Origin: Synergistaceae bacterium
GTDB taxonomy: Bacteria; Synergistota; Synergistia; Synergistales; Synergistaceae
Direction: 5' to 3'
DNA: 37,141 nt
Assembly: GCA_031269875.1 (NCBI GenBank)
Contig: JAISYM010000057.1
Location: 1-37,141, forward strand
The notes below the pieces were generated by a model. It had not been told where the DNA came from, made no database searches, and worked only from the letters and a program-made list of their open reading frames with translations. Both the position numbers and the translations under genes were made by a program. Below are positions 23,601-31,982 of this stretch, one piece after another. Numbering within the stretch: the stretch's first letter is position 1; each line of letters starts with the position of its first letter.

Positions 23601-24026
23601 TTATGAATACTCTATCGGAACCCTTTGAAGAACCATCAATCCTTCCCTGCACTCAAAACCCTGTCGTTTTAAAAACGGGATCAGATCGGTGGAATAGCTC
23701 GTAATAATGGGTATATCCTTTACGGCGGGATGCGTGAGCGCGTATGTTATGAGCTTCGTGCCCAGCCCTTGGCCCTGATGATCGGGGTGAACCAGAATAT
23801 CCCATATCGATCCCCGAAAGACGAAATCGGTCAGCATCCTGCAAAATGCCACGAGCTTTACGTCATTTCTCGCCGAAAAACAGAGATTGGAGCCGCCCAA
23901 CATACGCTCTATCTGTTCCAGCGTCCGGCTTCTGCCCCAATGGGTAAAGCGGTAAAGGTCCTGCAGTTCAACCGGCTTTACTGCAAGTTTGCTGTCGTAA
24001 AAAACATACTCCTTCGCATAATCCAT
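23601..24026 (-). CDS. GNAT-family N-acetyltransferase
   Basis: Acetyl-CoA-dependent acetyltransferase fold; substrate unknown. The acetyl-CoA loop is clear (ILVHPDHQGQGLGTKLI, about residues 78-94 from the chosen start), preceded by the beta strands LVAFCRMLTDFVFRGSIWD. The C-terminal half has the IPIITSYSTDLIPFLKRQGFE segment typical of small GNATs that act on amines. I chose the ATG at 24026 (141 aa); a GTG nine bases upstream, or a TTG at 24062 overlapping the preceding gene, are possible. No strong Shine-Dalgarno decides the matter. It follows the zinc-ribbon gene closely and is probably co-transcribed with it. Confidence 0.85.
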   Translation of the reverse strand: MDYAKEYVFYDSKLAVKPVELQDLYRFTHWGRSRTLEQIERMLGGSNLCFSARNDVKLVAFCRMLTDFVFRGSIWDILVHPDHQGQGLGTKLITYALTHPAVKDIPIITSYSTDLIPFLKRQGFECREGLMVLQRVPIEYS

Positions 24027-24040
24027 GTTATCCGGCACAG

Positions 24041-24334
24041 TTATTCCGGCGAGCCTCCGCAAAAATCGTGAAATTTCCCGTGACCGCCCTGAAAGCCCGT
24101 TTCATACTGGTCATCCCTGGCGAGAGCGGAGCCGTCCGGCTCGTCAAACTCGCCAAGCCCGCTGATAATCCTTCTCAGGTCGCCGCCAGAGGCGTCGTTT
24201 GACACATCCAGCTGCAACACCTGTCCTGTCCCGCAACGGGAACACGTCCAATGAACCCTCGCGACTCCGTCGTTGTCCGGAGCGCCGGCCAGAACCTTTG
24301 ACTCACCGCAAATCTGGCACCCTACAATAAGCAT
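24041..24334 (-). CDS. Small zinc-ribbon protein of unknown function
   Basis: Hypothetical protein of 97 aa. It has two CxxC pairs (CQICG at 6-10 and CSRCG at 31-35), suggesting a single zinc ribbon, followed by an acidic, Gly-rich, probably disordered tail. AAGGGGG lies 7 bases before the ATG. It sits 25 bases after the DUF3084 gene and just before the GNAT gene, so the three look like one unit. I do not recognise a named family. Confidence 0.75.
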   Translation of the reverse strand: MLIVGCQICGESKVLAGAPDNDGVARVHWTCSRCGTGQVLQLDVSNDASGGDLRRIISGLGEFDEPDGSALARDDQYETGFQGGHGKFHDFCGGSPE

Positions 24335-24359
24335 GCGGCCACCCCCTTACCTTGCATCA

Positions 24360-25562
24360 TTATTCCGCGTCTCCTTCTACTTCTATTCTAACGTTTACCG
24401 GCCCCTCGGTATAAATATCTTCGGCGGCCGAGAGCGTGACGACGACGGGCAGTTTGGACTCGCTCATCTTGTCTGCCGCCGCGAAAAATTCCAGCGAGTC
24501 GAGGTTGCCGACCGCGCCGGATATCGGATTCGGCAGCACTCCCATTGCCACCGCCTTGGGGTTGATCTGCTTTAACATCGTATAGAGCACGTCCGAAGCC
24601 TCATTTTGCGTAAGCCCTCCGCTAACGGTATCGGAGAGCAGCGTGTCATCCTTCCGGAAGATGATTCTGCTGTCGAAGATGTCGACCGTACCGCTCACAA
24701 CCTGCCCAAGCACCGCGTTCGCCGCCGCCGTAAGGCGCAGTACCTTGCGTCCCCGCGCGGCGCTGAGAGCGCTTCGGATTTTCTTTCTCTCCGCCTCCGC
24801 TATCTCGACTTTCAAGGACGCGCTTACGAGCTTCAAGATGCCGGACTCCCTGTTTTTTACGGTGATAGTCTCCTCCGCCGAGTTGACGAGACGCGACAGA
24901 GCCGTCTCTATATCAGCCGAAACAGCGCCGCTCTCCACGGCGGTCTGGGCCAAAAGCTCGCCCTGAAAGACTATGACCTTGCCCTCCCTCATCTCGGCAA
25001 GGCCCTCCTTGAGATTGGCCGTCTCCCTCACAAGCTCGGCCACGTCCGCCTCGGCGCGGAGTTTTTCCTGGTTCAGCACCTCTACCTGCCCGCTCAGCCG
25101 GACGCGCTCCTTCTCGAGCGCCTCGGACTGAAGCTGCGCTTTGCCCAGCCTCGCCGAAACGTCCATGAGGTCGCGCGAGGCCGCCAGAAGCTCCTCCTCC
25201 GTTCTGCTGAGATCGGCATAGGCCAGCGACAGTTCGAACTCCATATCCGCCAGCTGATCCTGACGCTCGCGCTGATCCCGCATAAGGCCGGCTATTTCCC
25301 GCTCGAGATAGCTCACGCCGAAAAAGGCTGCCCGGACGGACTCTGAGGTGTAGGCGGCCGCGCATAAGGTGAGGATCGCGACAGCTACCCCGGTGAACAT
25401 CGTGATTATTGTGGACGTATACCTTGGACGCAAACCGAGGAGAGATATCCTCCTCTTGCCTATCCTCATTCCAAGGATATCGCCAACATACGAGACAACC
25501 GCGCTGATCCCCACGATTATCACTATCAGCTGCCAGTTGAACTCCGAGATTGAAAATGGCAC
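24360..25562 (-). CDS. DUF3084 family membrane/coiled-coil protein
   Basis: Two N-terminal membrane segments (about residues 10-28 and 51-72) flank a short basic cytosolic loop (GDILGMRIGKRRISLLGLRPRYTS), the signature of DUF3084. A long coiled coil follows (about 85-215; QLADMEFELSLAYADLSRTEEELL and similar), then an alpha/beta C-terminal domain. Function is unknown; members occur in cyanobacteria and some Firmicutes and Synergistota. I chose the GTG at 25562 (400 aa), with GGAGG 7 bases upstream. Longer versions begin in AT-rich sequence and carry an uncharacteristic extension. It is divergent from the pilin-like pair and heads the unit with the zinc-ribbon and GNAT genes. Confidence 0.85.
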   Translation of the reverse strand: MPFSISEFNWQLIVIIVGISAVVSYVGDILGMRIGKRRISLLGLRPRYTSTIITMFTGVAVAILTLCAAAYTSESVRAAFFGVSYLEREIAGLMRDQRERQDQLADMEFELSLAYADLSRTEEELLAASRDLMDVSARLGKAQLQSEALEKERVRLSGQVEVLNQEKLRAEADVAELVRETANLKEGLAEMREGKVIVFQGELLAQTAVESGAVSADIETALSRLVNSAEETITVKNRESGILKLVSASLKVEIAEAERKKIRSALSAARGRKVLRLTAAANAVLGQVVSGTVDIFDSRIIFRKDDTLLSDTVSGGLTQNEASDVLYTMLKQINPKAVAMGVLPNPISGAVGNLDSLEFFAAADKMSESKLPVVVTLSAAEDIYTEGPVNVRIEVEGDAE

Positions 25563-25806
25563 AGCTCCGCCTCCCGCCAAAATCACTATCGCAACTTTAT
25601 CACGACTTCCCGCTTTTGCCACAATAAAATATGTATAATTTCGAGAAATTTTGAAAATTTTAATGGTTAAAAACGCTTGAGATAGACCCGGCTTTTCATA
25701 AAAAACACGTGGCAAGAACTGTTTTATTAATAAATTCTCGATAATATTACTGTTTTATTTTAATGAACGAGCCGGTATGCTTGGGAAAATTAACGAGGTG
25801 GGGGTC
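25563..25806. other. AT-rich divergent intergenic region
   Basis: It separates DUF3084 (minus) from the pilin-like genes (plus) and is strikingly AT-rich between about 25620 and 25770. It must hold both promoters. TATACAT-like and GATAATATT-like -10 candidates are present, but no pair of boxes is convincing. TGTTTTATT occurs twice (near 25718 and 25751). Confidence 0.5.
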
Positions 25807-26160
25807 ATGCGCGGCAGAAAATCCGGCTCAATGATTGTCGAGGTAATAATATGTTCCGTACTCGCGGCGGCGGTCATACTCGGCGGCCTCGATCTTTCCA
25901 TAGCGGCGCTTAGAATCTCCAAGACCTCGCTGGCGCAGCGCGGGCGGGCCGCGTCCCTCTCCGCCCTGATGGGCGAGATAACGGCGTGCCTAGTCTCAGC
26001 GGACGTAAAACAAAAGTACGGGTGGAGCGTGAGCCTCGATATCCTAGAACCAGGCCCGGGCTCGTTCGCTTCGCCCACAGCGGTCACGGTTGCGGGTAAA
26101 ATCAAGGCGGTCTCGCTCGATATGAGATGGAAAGAGTGGAATATAAGGGGGCGAAAGTGA
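25807..26160 (+). CDS. Prepilin-like protein with type IV N-terminal signature
   Basis: 117 aa. The N-terminus MRGRKSG/SMIVEV is a prepilin peptidase site: basic leader, Gly at -1, Glu at +5 (E12), then a hydrophobic helix (about residues 9-31). The remainder is a small globular domain without a recognised family. Substitution of the usual Phe at +1 by Ser resembles minor pilins/pseudopilins. GAGG lies 8 bases before the chosen ATG; an ATG ten codons upstream lacks a good site. It overlaps the next gene by four bases, so the two are coupled. Role in a type IV pilus or type II secretion-like machine is inferred; no assembly ATPase or secretin is in the window. Confidence 0.7.
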   Translation: MRGRKSGSMIVEVIICSVLAAAVILGGLDLSIAALRISKTSLAQRGRAASLSALMGEITACLVSADVKQKYGWSVSLDILEPGPGSFASPTAVTVAGKIKAVSLDMRWKEWNIRGRK

Positions 26161-26708
26161 CGCGAAGGGCATTTATAATGCCAACCGTCATCATCCTGCT
26201 CGCGGTGTTCACGCTGGCGGCGGGAAGGCTGATGGTCGGCATGACTTCCTTTATAAAGCGCTTGGACGAGCGGGTCTCTTACAGGGCGCAGATTTCCGCC
26301 TCGGAATTTGGGCTGAAACTCGCGGAGGATTGGCTCATCTCATCAATCGAAGATGGCTTTGTCCCCAAAAGAGTCCCGGACGCCTCCGGCGATTTTCTAT
26401 ACATGATCGAGGCCGTCAGACCGGACGGCGGACGCGTATCCCATGATCTCGGCTTCGATAATTTCGGCGTCAGCCTCTTCGTCGCGGACACGGACTACGG
26501 CGACGACGTGGAGGATCTGCTCCAGATCCCCCTGATCCCGGAGTCCTTCACGCCAAACGAAGGCCGTCTGCGCTGTTATTTCCTCAGCAGCACCGCGGAA
26601 ACGGCACGGTGGCGTCCCAAGCTCGTTTGCGAGGAACTTCTGGCCGTATCGCTCGATCTCTCCGGCCGCGTTCAAAGTGTGACCCGGCTTTTCTACAGGT
26701 CAAACTAA
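26157..26708 (+). CDS. Membrane-anchored protein, PilX-like candidate
   Basis: 183 aa. It starts at a GTG that overlaps the previous stop (GTGA), with AAGGGGG five to six bases upstream. A short basic N-terminus (VTRRAFIMP) leads into one hydrophobic helix (about residues 8-27), and a long polar domain follows (QISASEFGLKLAEDWL, then a beta-rich part). That layout recalls PilX-type minor pilin subunits, which carry one N-terminal helix and are encoded next to other minor pilins. No GFxxxE signature is visible, so it might simply be an anchored envelope protein. The gene is followed by about 400 bases without an intact gene. Confidence 0.6.
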   Translation: MTRRAFIMPTVIILLAVFTLAAGRLMVGMTSFIKRLDERVSYRAQISASEFGLKLAEDWLISSIEDGFVPKRVPDASGDFLYMIEAVRPDGGRVSHDLGFDNFGVSLFVADTDYGDDVEDLLQIPLIPESFTPNEGRLRCYFLSSTAETARWRPKLVCEELLAVSLDLSGRVQSVTRLFYRSN

Positions 26709-26806
26709 AACCATGAATTATTATGCCAATTCGCGGTCAACAGGCTGTTTTTGATGCGGTTGAGCGGTTGTCAAAACTGGTTCCAGCGCTTCACCCTTCA
26801 GCTATT

Positions 26807-26920
26807 TTATCTCAAATCTTGTTTTGGAAACTTAATCTGAAAAGTCCCCGACTCTACTTTCGAGAAATCCAGGATGTCGTTTATGATGGAGAGCAAGTCC
26901 GACGCGGCTCTCCCCTTTTT
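26807..26920 (-). pseudogene. Relic of a hybrid-type sensor histidine kinase
   Basis: The minus strand encodes KKGRAASDLLSIINDILDF followed by SKVESGTFQIKFPKQDLR and a stop. LLSIINDILDFSKVESG is the highly conserved second helix of the HisKA dimerisation domain in hybrid sensor kinases (usual form LLxIINDILDFSKIESG). There is no H-box upstream, a TGA lies in frame about 24 bases before the fragment, and no ATPase domain follows. It is therefore a remnant of a deleted gene rather than a functional one. Confidence 0.7.
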
Positions 26921-27023
26921 CGTCGAAAACAACCATCAAATATCATGCCGCGCGTCACAATAAGGCCATAAAACCGGATACCTCGAATGACTTCTCTGAT
27001 CTTCTTCGTTTTTTGAAAGAATC

Positions 27024-27041
27024 TTGTAACATTCCCGTAAC
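27024..27041 (+). promoter_or_regulatory. Pho-box-like direct repeat upstream of pstS
   Basis: TTGTAAC (27024-27030) and CCGTAAC (27035-27041) are 7-base half-sites 11 bases apart, the geometry of PhoB-binding sites (CTGTCAT-N4-CTGTCAC). TATTAA lies 7 bases downstream as a possible -10. The operon encodes its own PhoB/PhoR-like pair, so autoregulation is expected. Confidence 0.5.
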
Positions 27042-27110
27042 CGGCGCTTATTAAGAACTCCATATACTCTCCTCATGTTACGGAAAAAATCACCAACTGG
27101 AGGAATGTTA

Positions 27111-27935
27111 ATGAAGATGTTAAGCATGGTTGTGTTGTGTTTTGCGGTTTTAACGGCGTCGTTATTCGCCGGCGCAGCGTTTGGGGCTGAGGAGATTTCG
27201 ATCAACGGATCGACTACGATCCTGCCGTTCGCTCAATCGACGGCGGAGGCGTTTATGAAGATTAACCCCAGTACCCGTATCTCGGTCTCAGGAGGGGGAA
27301 GCGGCAACGGAGCGAAAGCCCTGATCGACGGCGTGACATCTATCGCGGCGATGAGCCGCGAGATGAAATCCGAAGAGGCCGACGCGGCAAAGGCTAACGG
27401 ACGCAATCCCGTGAAGCATATTGTGGCGGTAGACTGCATCGTGCCGGTGGTGCATCCGTCGAACCCTGTGAAGGATCTCACCACCGGACAGCTCCGCGAC
27501 ATCTACTCCGGCAAGATAACGAACTGGAAAGAGGTAGGCGGTCCCGATAAGAAAATAGCGGTGATAGGTCGCGACACCAGCTCCGGAACCTATGAAGTGT
27601 GGAACGAGAAGATAATGAAGGGAGAGCAGGTAACCCCCAGAGCGCTCATAGTGGCGTCCTCCGGCGCGCTGGTTCAGGCAGTCGCCGGCAATACGCTCGC
27701 AATCGGCTACGACAGCCTCGGATACGTGAATGAAAAGCTGATCAAGGCGCTCTCTATCGAGGGCGTGCAGGGAACGCCGGATACCGCTCGTTCCGGGAAG
27801 ATCGTCACCAGCAGAAATCTCTTTATGTACACCAACGGCAATCCGGGCGGGGACATAAAAAAATATCTCGACTTCCTCGTTAGCGACGACGGTCAGAGAT
27901 ACGTCGCGCGCGAGGGCTTCGTCACCCTCAAATAA
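27111..27935 (+). CDS. pstS: Phosphate ABC transporter, periplasmic phosphate-binding protein
   Basis: Binds phosphate outside the inner membrane and delivers it to PstCA. Residues 1-27 are a signal peptide (hydrophobic MVVLCFAVLTASLFAGA, cleavage near AFGA/EE); there is no good lipobox, so it is probably a soluble periplasmic protein. The phosphate-contacting motifs are INGSTTILPFA, SGGGSGNGAKALIDG and IGRDTSSGTYEVW. At 274 aa it matches the short PstS type. The ATG at 27111 has GGAGG 7 bases upstream; ATG codons at 27075 and 27105 are less well placed. It heads the pst-pho operon. Confidence 0.96.
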   Translation: MKMLSMVVLCFAVLTASLFAGAAFGAEEISINGSTTILPFAQSTAEAFMKINPSTRISVSGGGSGNGAKALIDGVTSIAAMSREMKSEEADAAKANGRNPVKHIVAVDCIVPVVHPSNPVKDLTTGQLRDIYSGKITNWKEVGGPDKKIAVIGRDTSSGTYEVWNEKIMKGEQVTPRALIVASSGALVQAVAGNTLAIGYDSLGYVNEKLIKALSIEGVQGTPDTARSGKIVTSRNLFMYTNGNPGGDIKKYLDFLVSDDGQRYVAREGFVTLK

Positions 27936-27949
27936 GGCGGGACGCGCCT

Positions 27950-28837
27950 ATGCCGAACCGGGGAGAGACGCTCAAACTGAGTGAAACCGCGCCGCGCGCC
28001 GTCATCACGGTCATAGCGATGTCAGGCATACTGGTGATGGCGTTCATCCTCTACTTCCTCACAAAAGAGGGAATACCTATCTTAAAGGACGCGTCAATCA
28101 CTCAGCTCGCGGCGGGCAGACTATGGTATCCCGTTTCCAGCCCTCCTCTTTTCGGCATGATGTCTCTTATCGGCGGCTCGCTCGCTGTGACGCTCACCTC
28201 ATCCGTCCTCGCCATTCCGTTAGGGGTGGCGCTGGCGCTCTTTCTCACGGAAATATGCCCTAAGCGGATCAGCGGGTTTTTCAAGATAACGCTCGAAATA
28301 CTGGGGTTCCTCCCATCGGTCGTCCTGGGATTTATCGGGATGGTCGTCATAGCGCCCTACTTGCAGATAAAGCTGGAGCTCTTATCCGGCTTGAACCTGA
28401 TGAACGCCTCTATGCTCCTTGGGGTGATGATCCTTCCCACGGTCGCTACCCTGTCGGAGGAGAGCCTGCATGCGGTGCCGCAGTCACAGAGAGACGCCTC
28501 CTACGCGCTTGGGGCCACGAGATGCGAGACTATGTTCAATGTCGTGCTGCCTGGGGCGGCGCGCGGGATAGCGCAGGCGGCTATACTCGGCGTAATGAGG
28601 GCTATGGGGGAGACGATGGTGGTACTGATGGCCTCAGGCGGCGCGGCGCTGCTTCCAGAGTCCGCCTTCGACCCCGTCCGCCCGCTGACCTCCGCAATCG
28701 CCGCCGAGATGGGAGAAACATCGGTCGGCTCGGCACACTATCACGCCCTCTTTTTCATGGGCTTCATCCTTCTCCTGATAACGCTCTCGCTCAACGTCCT
28801 GGTAATAAAAATCGAATCCCGCGGAGAGGTGAAGTGA
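27950..28837 (+). CDS. pstC: Phosphate ABC transporter permease PstC
   Basis: One of two inner-membrane subunits of the high-affinity phosphate importer. It is 295 aa with about six hydrophobic helices; the first spans about residues 18-38. The cytoplasmic EAA-type loop that contacts the ATPase is visible as DASYALGATRCETMFNVVLP (about 181-200). The LGFLPSVVLGFIGM segment is characteristic of PstC/PstA. It follows pstS by 14 bases. Confidence 0.96.
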   Translation: MPNRGETLKLSETAPRAVITVIAMSGILVMAFILYFLTKEGIPILKDASITQLAAGRLWYPVSSPPLFGMMSLIGGSLAVTLTSSVLAIPLGVALALFLTEICPKRISGFFKITLEILGFLPSVVLGFIGMVVIAPYLQIKLELLSGLNLMNASMLLGVMILPTVATLSEESLHAVPQSQRDASYALGATRCETMFNVVLPGAARGIAQAAILGVMRAMGETMVVLMASGGAALLPESAFDPVRPLTSAIAAEMGETSVGSAHYHALFFMGFILLLITLSLNVLVIKIESRGEVK

Positions 28838-28838
28838 C

Positions 28839-29780
28839 GTGAAGGACACGGATCACGAAACGCGCGGGGAAGCGCTTCTGTCCGCCTTGGACAATTCTGG
28901 CGACGCATGTCCGATTCGTCCGAATTACGCCGTTTTTCGCAAATTCGCGGACTGGCTCGCTACATTTTTGCTCTGCTCCTCGATGATCTTCGTGACCGTT
29001 GTTCTCTGCGCCATTCTGTTCTTCCTGGCGGCAAAGGGAGGCGGCGCGCTGTCATGGGAGTTCGTCACGGAACCCCCAAGAAACGGGATGACCGAGGGCG
29101 GCATTATCACCCCAATCGTCGGGACACTGCAGCTCATATTCGTGTCGATGTGCTTCGCCTTCCCTGTGGGAGTGGTTACGGCGGTATACTTCAACGAGTA
29201 CGCCAGAGGCGGGACGCTCAAAAAATCGCTCAGGCTCGCGATGAGAAGCCTCGCGTCGATCCCGTCGGTAGTGCTGGGACTCTTCGGGCTCGCCTTCTTC
29301 TGCACGTTTCTCCGTTTCGGGACGAGTCTCCTGTCCGCAGGCCTCACGCTGGGGTGCATGGTTCTGCCGACCATAGTGACAGCGTCCGAGACGGCGCTTG
29401 CCAATGTGCCTCAGGACTATCGCGACGCCGCTTACGCGCTTGGCGCGACGGAGTGGCAGACAATATACGGCGTCGTCCTGCCATCGGCATTTCCCGGAAT
29501 AATCACCGGGGGTATCCTGAGCGTAGGGCGCGTTGCCGGCGAGACAGCGCCGATAATGTTTACGGGAGCGGTATTCTTCGCGCCTGGCTTCGCGCGCGGC
29601 GTTTTTGACTCGGTAATGGCCCTGCCGTATCACGTGTACGTCCTGGCGACGGCCGGCACGAATATCGAAAAGACAACGCCCCTGCAATACGGGACCATAC
29701 TGGTCTTGCTCGCGGTAGTGCTTGGAATCTCGATGGTCGGCATGGCGGCGCGCTCGCGCCTGAGAAAGGACGTCTTATGA
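28839..29780 (+). CDS. pstA: Phosphate ABC transporter permease PstA
   Basis: Partner permease of PstC (313 aa, about six membrane helices). The EAA-type loop is [20 protein letters not shown], nearly parallel to that of PstC, and [15 protein letters not shown] precedes it. A polar N-terminal stretch of about 35 residues lies before the first helix. The start is a GTG one base after the pstC stop, with GAGAGG 9 bases upstream. The 3' end overlaps the pstB start by four bases (ATGA). Confidence 0.95.
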   Translation: MKDTDHETRGEALLSALDNSGDACPIRPNYAVFRKFADWLATFLLCSSMIFVTVVLCAILFFLAAKGGGALSWEFVTEPPRNGMTEGGIITPIVGTLQLIFVSMCFAFPVGVVTAVYFNEYARGGTLKKSLRLAMRSLASIPSVVLGLFGLAFFCTFLRFGTSLLSAGLTLGCMVLPTIVTASETALANVPQDYRDAAYALGATEWQTIYGVVLPSAFPGIITGGILSVGRVAGETAPIMFTGAVFFAPGFARGVFDSVMALPYHVYVLATAGTNIEKTTPLQYGTILVLLAVVLGISMVGMAARSRLRKDVL

Positions 29781-30541
29781 GCAAAGAGAAACTTGTAATA
29801 GAGTCTCTATCCCTTACATACTCGAAAGGCGCTCCTCTTGCCCTCAAGGAAGTGGCTCTCGGGATAGAGGAGAACTCGCTGATGGCTTTCATCGGCCCGT
29901 CCGGCTGCGGCAAGAGTACGTTCCTGCGATGCCTCAACCGGATGAACGACTTCGTGCGCGGAGTTGAGATAACCGGACGAGTGCTGCTCGACGGCCGCGA
30001 TATTTACGCTCCCGACGTCGACGTGACGCAGCTCCGCCGCAGGGTGGGCATGGTCTTTCAGAGGCCGAACCCCTTCCCGTTTTCGATCCGCGAGAACGTG
30101 GCTTACGGCCCGAAGCTGCTGGGCGAGAGGGACAAGGGCAGGCTCGGTGAGATTGTGGAGCGGTCACTTCGGAACTCCGGCCTCTGGGAAGAGGTGAAGG
30201 ATCGTCTTAACGCCCAGGCGTCTTCCCTCTCCGGCGGTCAGCAGCAGAGGCTGTGCATAGCCCGCGCGATCGCGGTCGAGCCGGAGGTGCTGCTCATGGA
30301 CGAACCTACGTCGGCGCTCGATCCGATGGCCACCGCCAGGATAGAGGAGCTTGCCCGCGAATTGAAGAAATACTATACTGTCGTCATTGTTACGCACAAC
30401 ATGCAGCAGGCGGCGAGAGTTTCTGATCACACAGCTTTTTTTCTCATGGGAGAACTTGTCGAGCACGGGCCGACCACGAAAATTTTCACGACTCCGAGAG
30501 ACAAGCGAACGGAGGATTATATCACAGGCAGGTTTGGATAA
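29777..30541 (+). CDS. pstB: Phosphate ABC transporter ATP-binding protein PstB
   Basis: Cytoplasmic ATPase that powers PstSCA. It shows Walker A (GPSGCGKST, residues 40-48), the Q-loop region [11 protein letters not shown] characteristic of PstB, the ABC signature LSGGQQQR, Walker B ([13 protein letters not shown]) and the switch His in [10 protein letters not shown]. The length of 254 aa is standard. The ATG overlaps the end of pstA, indicating coupled translation. Confidence 0.97.
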   Translation: MSKEKLVIESLSLTYSKGAPLALKEVALGIEENSLMAFIGPSGCGKSTFLRCLNRMNDFVRGVEITGRVLLDGRDIYAPDVDVTQLRRRVGMVFQRPNPFPFSIRENVAYGPKLLGERDKGRLGEIVERSLRNSGLWEEVKDRLNAQASSLSGGQQQRLCIARAIAVEPEVLLMDEPTSALDPMATARIEELARELKKYYTVVIVTHNMQQAARVSDHTAFFLMGELVEHGPTTKIFTTPRDKRTEDYITGRFG

Positions 30542-30574
30542 AGGCGGCGGCCGGAAATATTTGGGGTGTAAGTG

Positions 30575-31255
30575 ATGGAGAGATACCGGGACACGGAAAT
30601 TGATGAACTCTTCTCGAAGCTTTTCGAGCTTGCCAGTCTTACGCAGAGAGCCCTGTCCGATTCGGTCTGGGCACTTTCGCATCACGACAAGGCGTTAGCC
30701 CGGAAGGTCAAGGACGGCGACGACGCGATAGATGAGCTGGCGCTTAAGATCGACACCGACAGTTTTCAGATTATAGCGCGTTATCAGCCGGTGGCGATGG
30801 ATCTCCGTTCGCTGGAGGCGTGCATACGGATAGCGCTCGATCTCGAAAGAATTTCGGACCTCGCCGTCAGCATCGCCAGAACGACAATTTGCCTCGACGC
30901 TCGAATAAAGCCGCTTTTAGGTCTCGCCCCTATGGGAGAGAAGGTCGTCATTATGCTCGACACGGTTATGAAATCACTCCTTGAGCGTGACCCGGCTATG
31001 GCGGTGAGCGTATTCCCAATGGACGACGAGGTCGATAATTTGGAGGACAAGGTTTTCTCGGAGCTGCTGGATGTCGTCACAGAAACGCGCGGCATAATAC
31101 AGGGCGCGGACAGGCTGCTCATGGTGGCCAGGTTTTTGGAGCGCTCTGGCGATCATGTGACGAACATAAGCGAGCAAATATGTTACATGCTTACGGGGCG
31201 AAGGGTGAAAGCGTCGGACTACCGCAGGCCTCTCGCCGACACGGCCGATATATGA
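30575..31255 (+). CDS. phoU: Phosphate signalling protein PhoU
   Basis: Links the Pst transporter to the PhoR kinase and shuts down the Pho response when phosphate is plentiful. The 226-aa protein is a repeat of two three-helix bundles, each with the metal-binding E/D-rich motif: KDGDDAIDELALKIDTD (about residues 46-62) and PMDDEVDNLEDKVFSE (about 148-163). The ATG at 30575 sits 8 bases after GGGG; a GTG directly before it is possible. It lies between pstB and the response regulator. Confidence 0.95.
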   Translation: MERYRDTEIDELFSKLFELASLTQRALSDSVWALSHHDKALARKVKDGDDAIDELALKIDTDSFQIIARYQPVAMDLRSLEACIRIALDLERISDLAVSIARTTICLDARIKPLLGLAPMGEKVVIMLDTVMKSLLERDPAMAVSVFPMDDEVDNLEDKVFSELLDVVTETRGIIQGADRLLMVARFLERSGDHVTNISEQICYMLTGRRVKASDYRRPLADTADI

Positions 31256-31262
31256 GGCCTCT

Positions 31263-31982
31263 ATGCTGTCGTCTCGAATTTTAATAGTCGAGGACGAGGA
31301 GTCCTTGGCCAAAATGATAGCCGAAGCCCTGTCCAGACAGGGTTATGACTGTTGTCTGGCGTTTGAGGGCGACGCCGCCTTGAACGCGGTATCCGAGCTG
31401 TCGCCTGATCTCGTTGTTTTGGACGTCATGCTGCCGCGCTTAGACGGTTTCGAGGTGGCGCGGCGCATCAAGGCGGACCGGGCGAGCCGCGGCACGCCCA
31501 TTATAATGCTCACCGCGCGGGACGCAGAGGAAGACGTCCTCGCCGGCTTTGCCGCCGGCGCCGCGGATTATGTCAGAAAACCCTTCTCGATAGCTGAGCT
31601 ATCGGCCCGGGTGAGCAGCGTCTTAGGCCGTTCCGGCGTGCCGGAGGAAACGGGAAAGACTCTGGAGGTCGGCCCTCTGCGGATCGATCCCTCTCACGGT
31701 GAAGCGTACAAGGACGGACGTCTGCTCGATCTTTCCACCACGGAGTACCGTCTTCTGGAGGCCCTTGCCGCGAGAACAGGACACACTGTAACGCGGGGGG
31801 AGCTTTTGCGCCGCGTGTGGGGAATGCGTGTGGGCGATACGAGGACGCTCGACGTCCATATATTCAGGCTCAGACGCAAGATCGAGGACGACCCCGATTC
31901 TCCGGGCCTTCTGCACACCGTCCACGGACGGGGTTACAGGCTGGCCCCGAATGATGAGACGGAGGAGCGCGGCGATGTTTAG
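31263..31982 (+). CDS. OmpR/PhoB-family response regulator of the phosphate operon
   Basis: Transcription factor controlled by phosphorylation. Receiver domain (1-120): acidic pocket D11/E12 in LIVEDEES, phosphoacceptor D54 in VVLDVMLPRLDG, MLTARD and the conserved Lys in DYVRKPFSI. The C-terminal winged helix (about 130-235) includes LSTTEYRLLEALA, GELLRRVWG, TRTLDVHIFRLRRKI and VHGRGYRL. The position behind phoU and before a PhoR-type kinase makes it the likely PhoB/PhoP of this organism, binding the repeat upstream of pstS. GAGG lies 5 bases before the ATG; the 3' end overlaps the kinase gene by eight bases. Confidence 0.92.
   Translation: MLSSRILIVEDEESLAKMIAEALSRQGYDCCLAFEGDAALNAVSELSPDLVVLDVMLPRLDGFEVARRIKADRASRGTPIIMLTARDAEEDVLAGFAAGAADYVRKPFSIAELSARVSSVLGRSGVPEETGKTLEVGPLRIDPSHGEAYKDGRLLDLSTTEYRLLEALAARTGHTVTRGELLRRVWGMRVGDTRTLDVHIFRLRRKIEDDPDSPGLLHTVHGRGYRLAPNDETEERGDV

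Larger units (their letters stand above)
26709..27110. other. Gene-poor stretch before pstS
   Basis: It holds no intact gene I can support. It contains a short relic of a histidine kinase on the minus strand (26807-26920), a possible further relic frame just downstream of it (26727-26801, minus) with a charged L/P-rich peptide, and a Pho-box-like repeat and -10 candidates (TATTAA at 27049-27054, TATACT at 27063-27068) close to pstS. Confidence 0.6.

Noticed and set aside
24606-25346. Plus-strand frame opposite DUF3084
   Set aside because: Shadow of the coiled-coil region, which naturally gives long open antisense frames.
26723-26971. Plus-strand frame of 82 codons between the pilin-like genes and pstS
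   Set aside because: Antisense to the histidine-kinase relic; no Shine-Dalgarno or motif.
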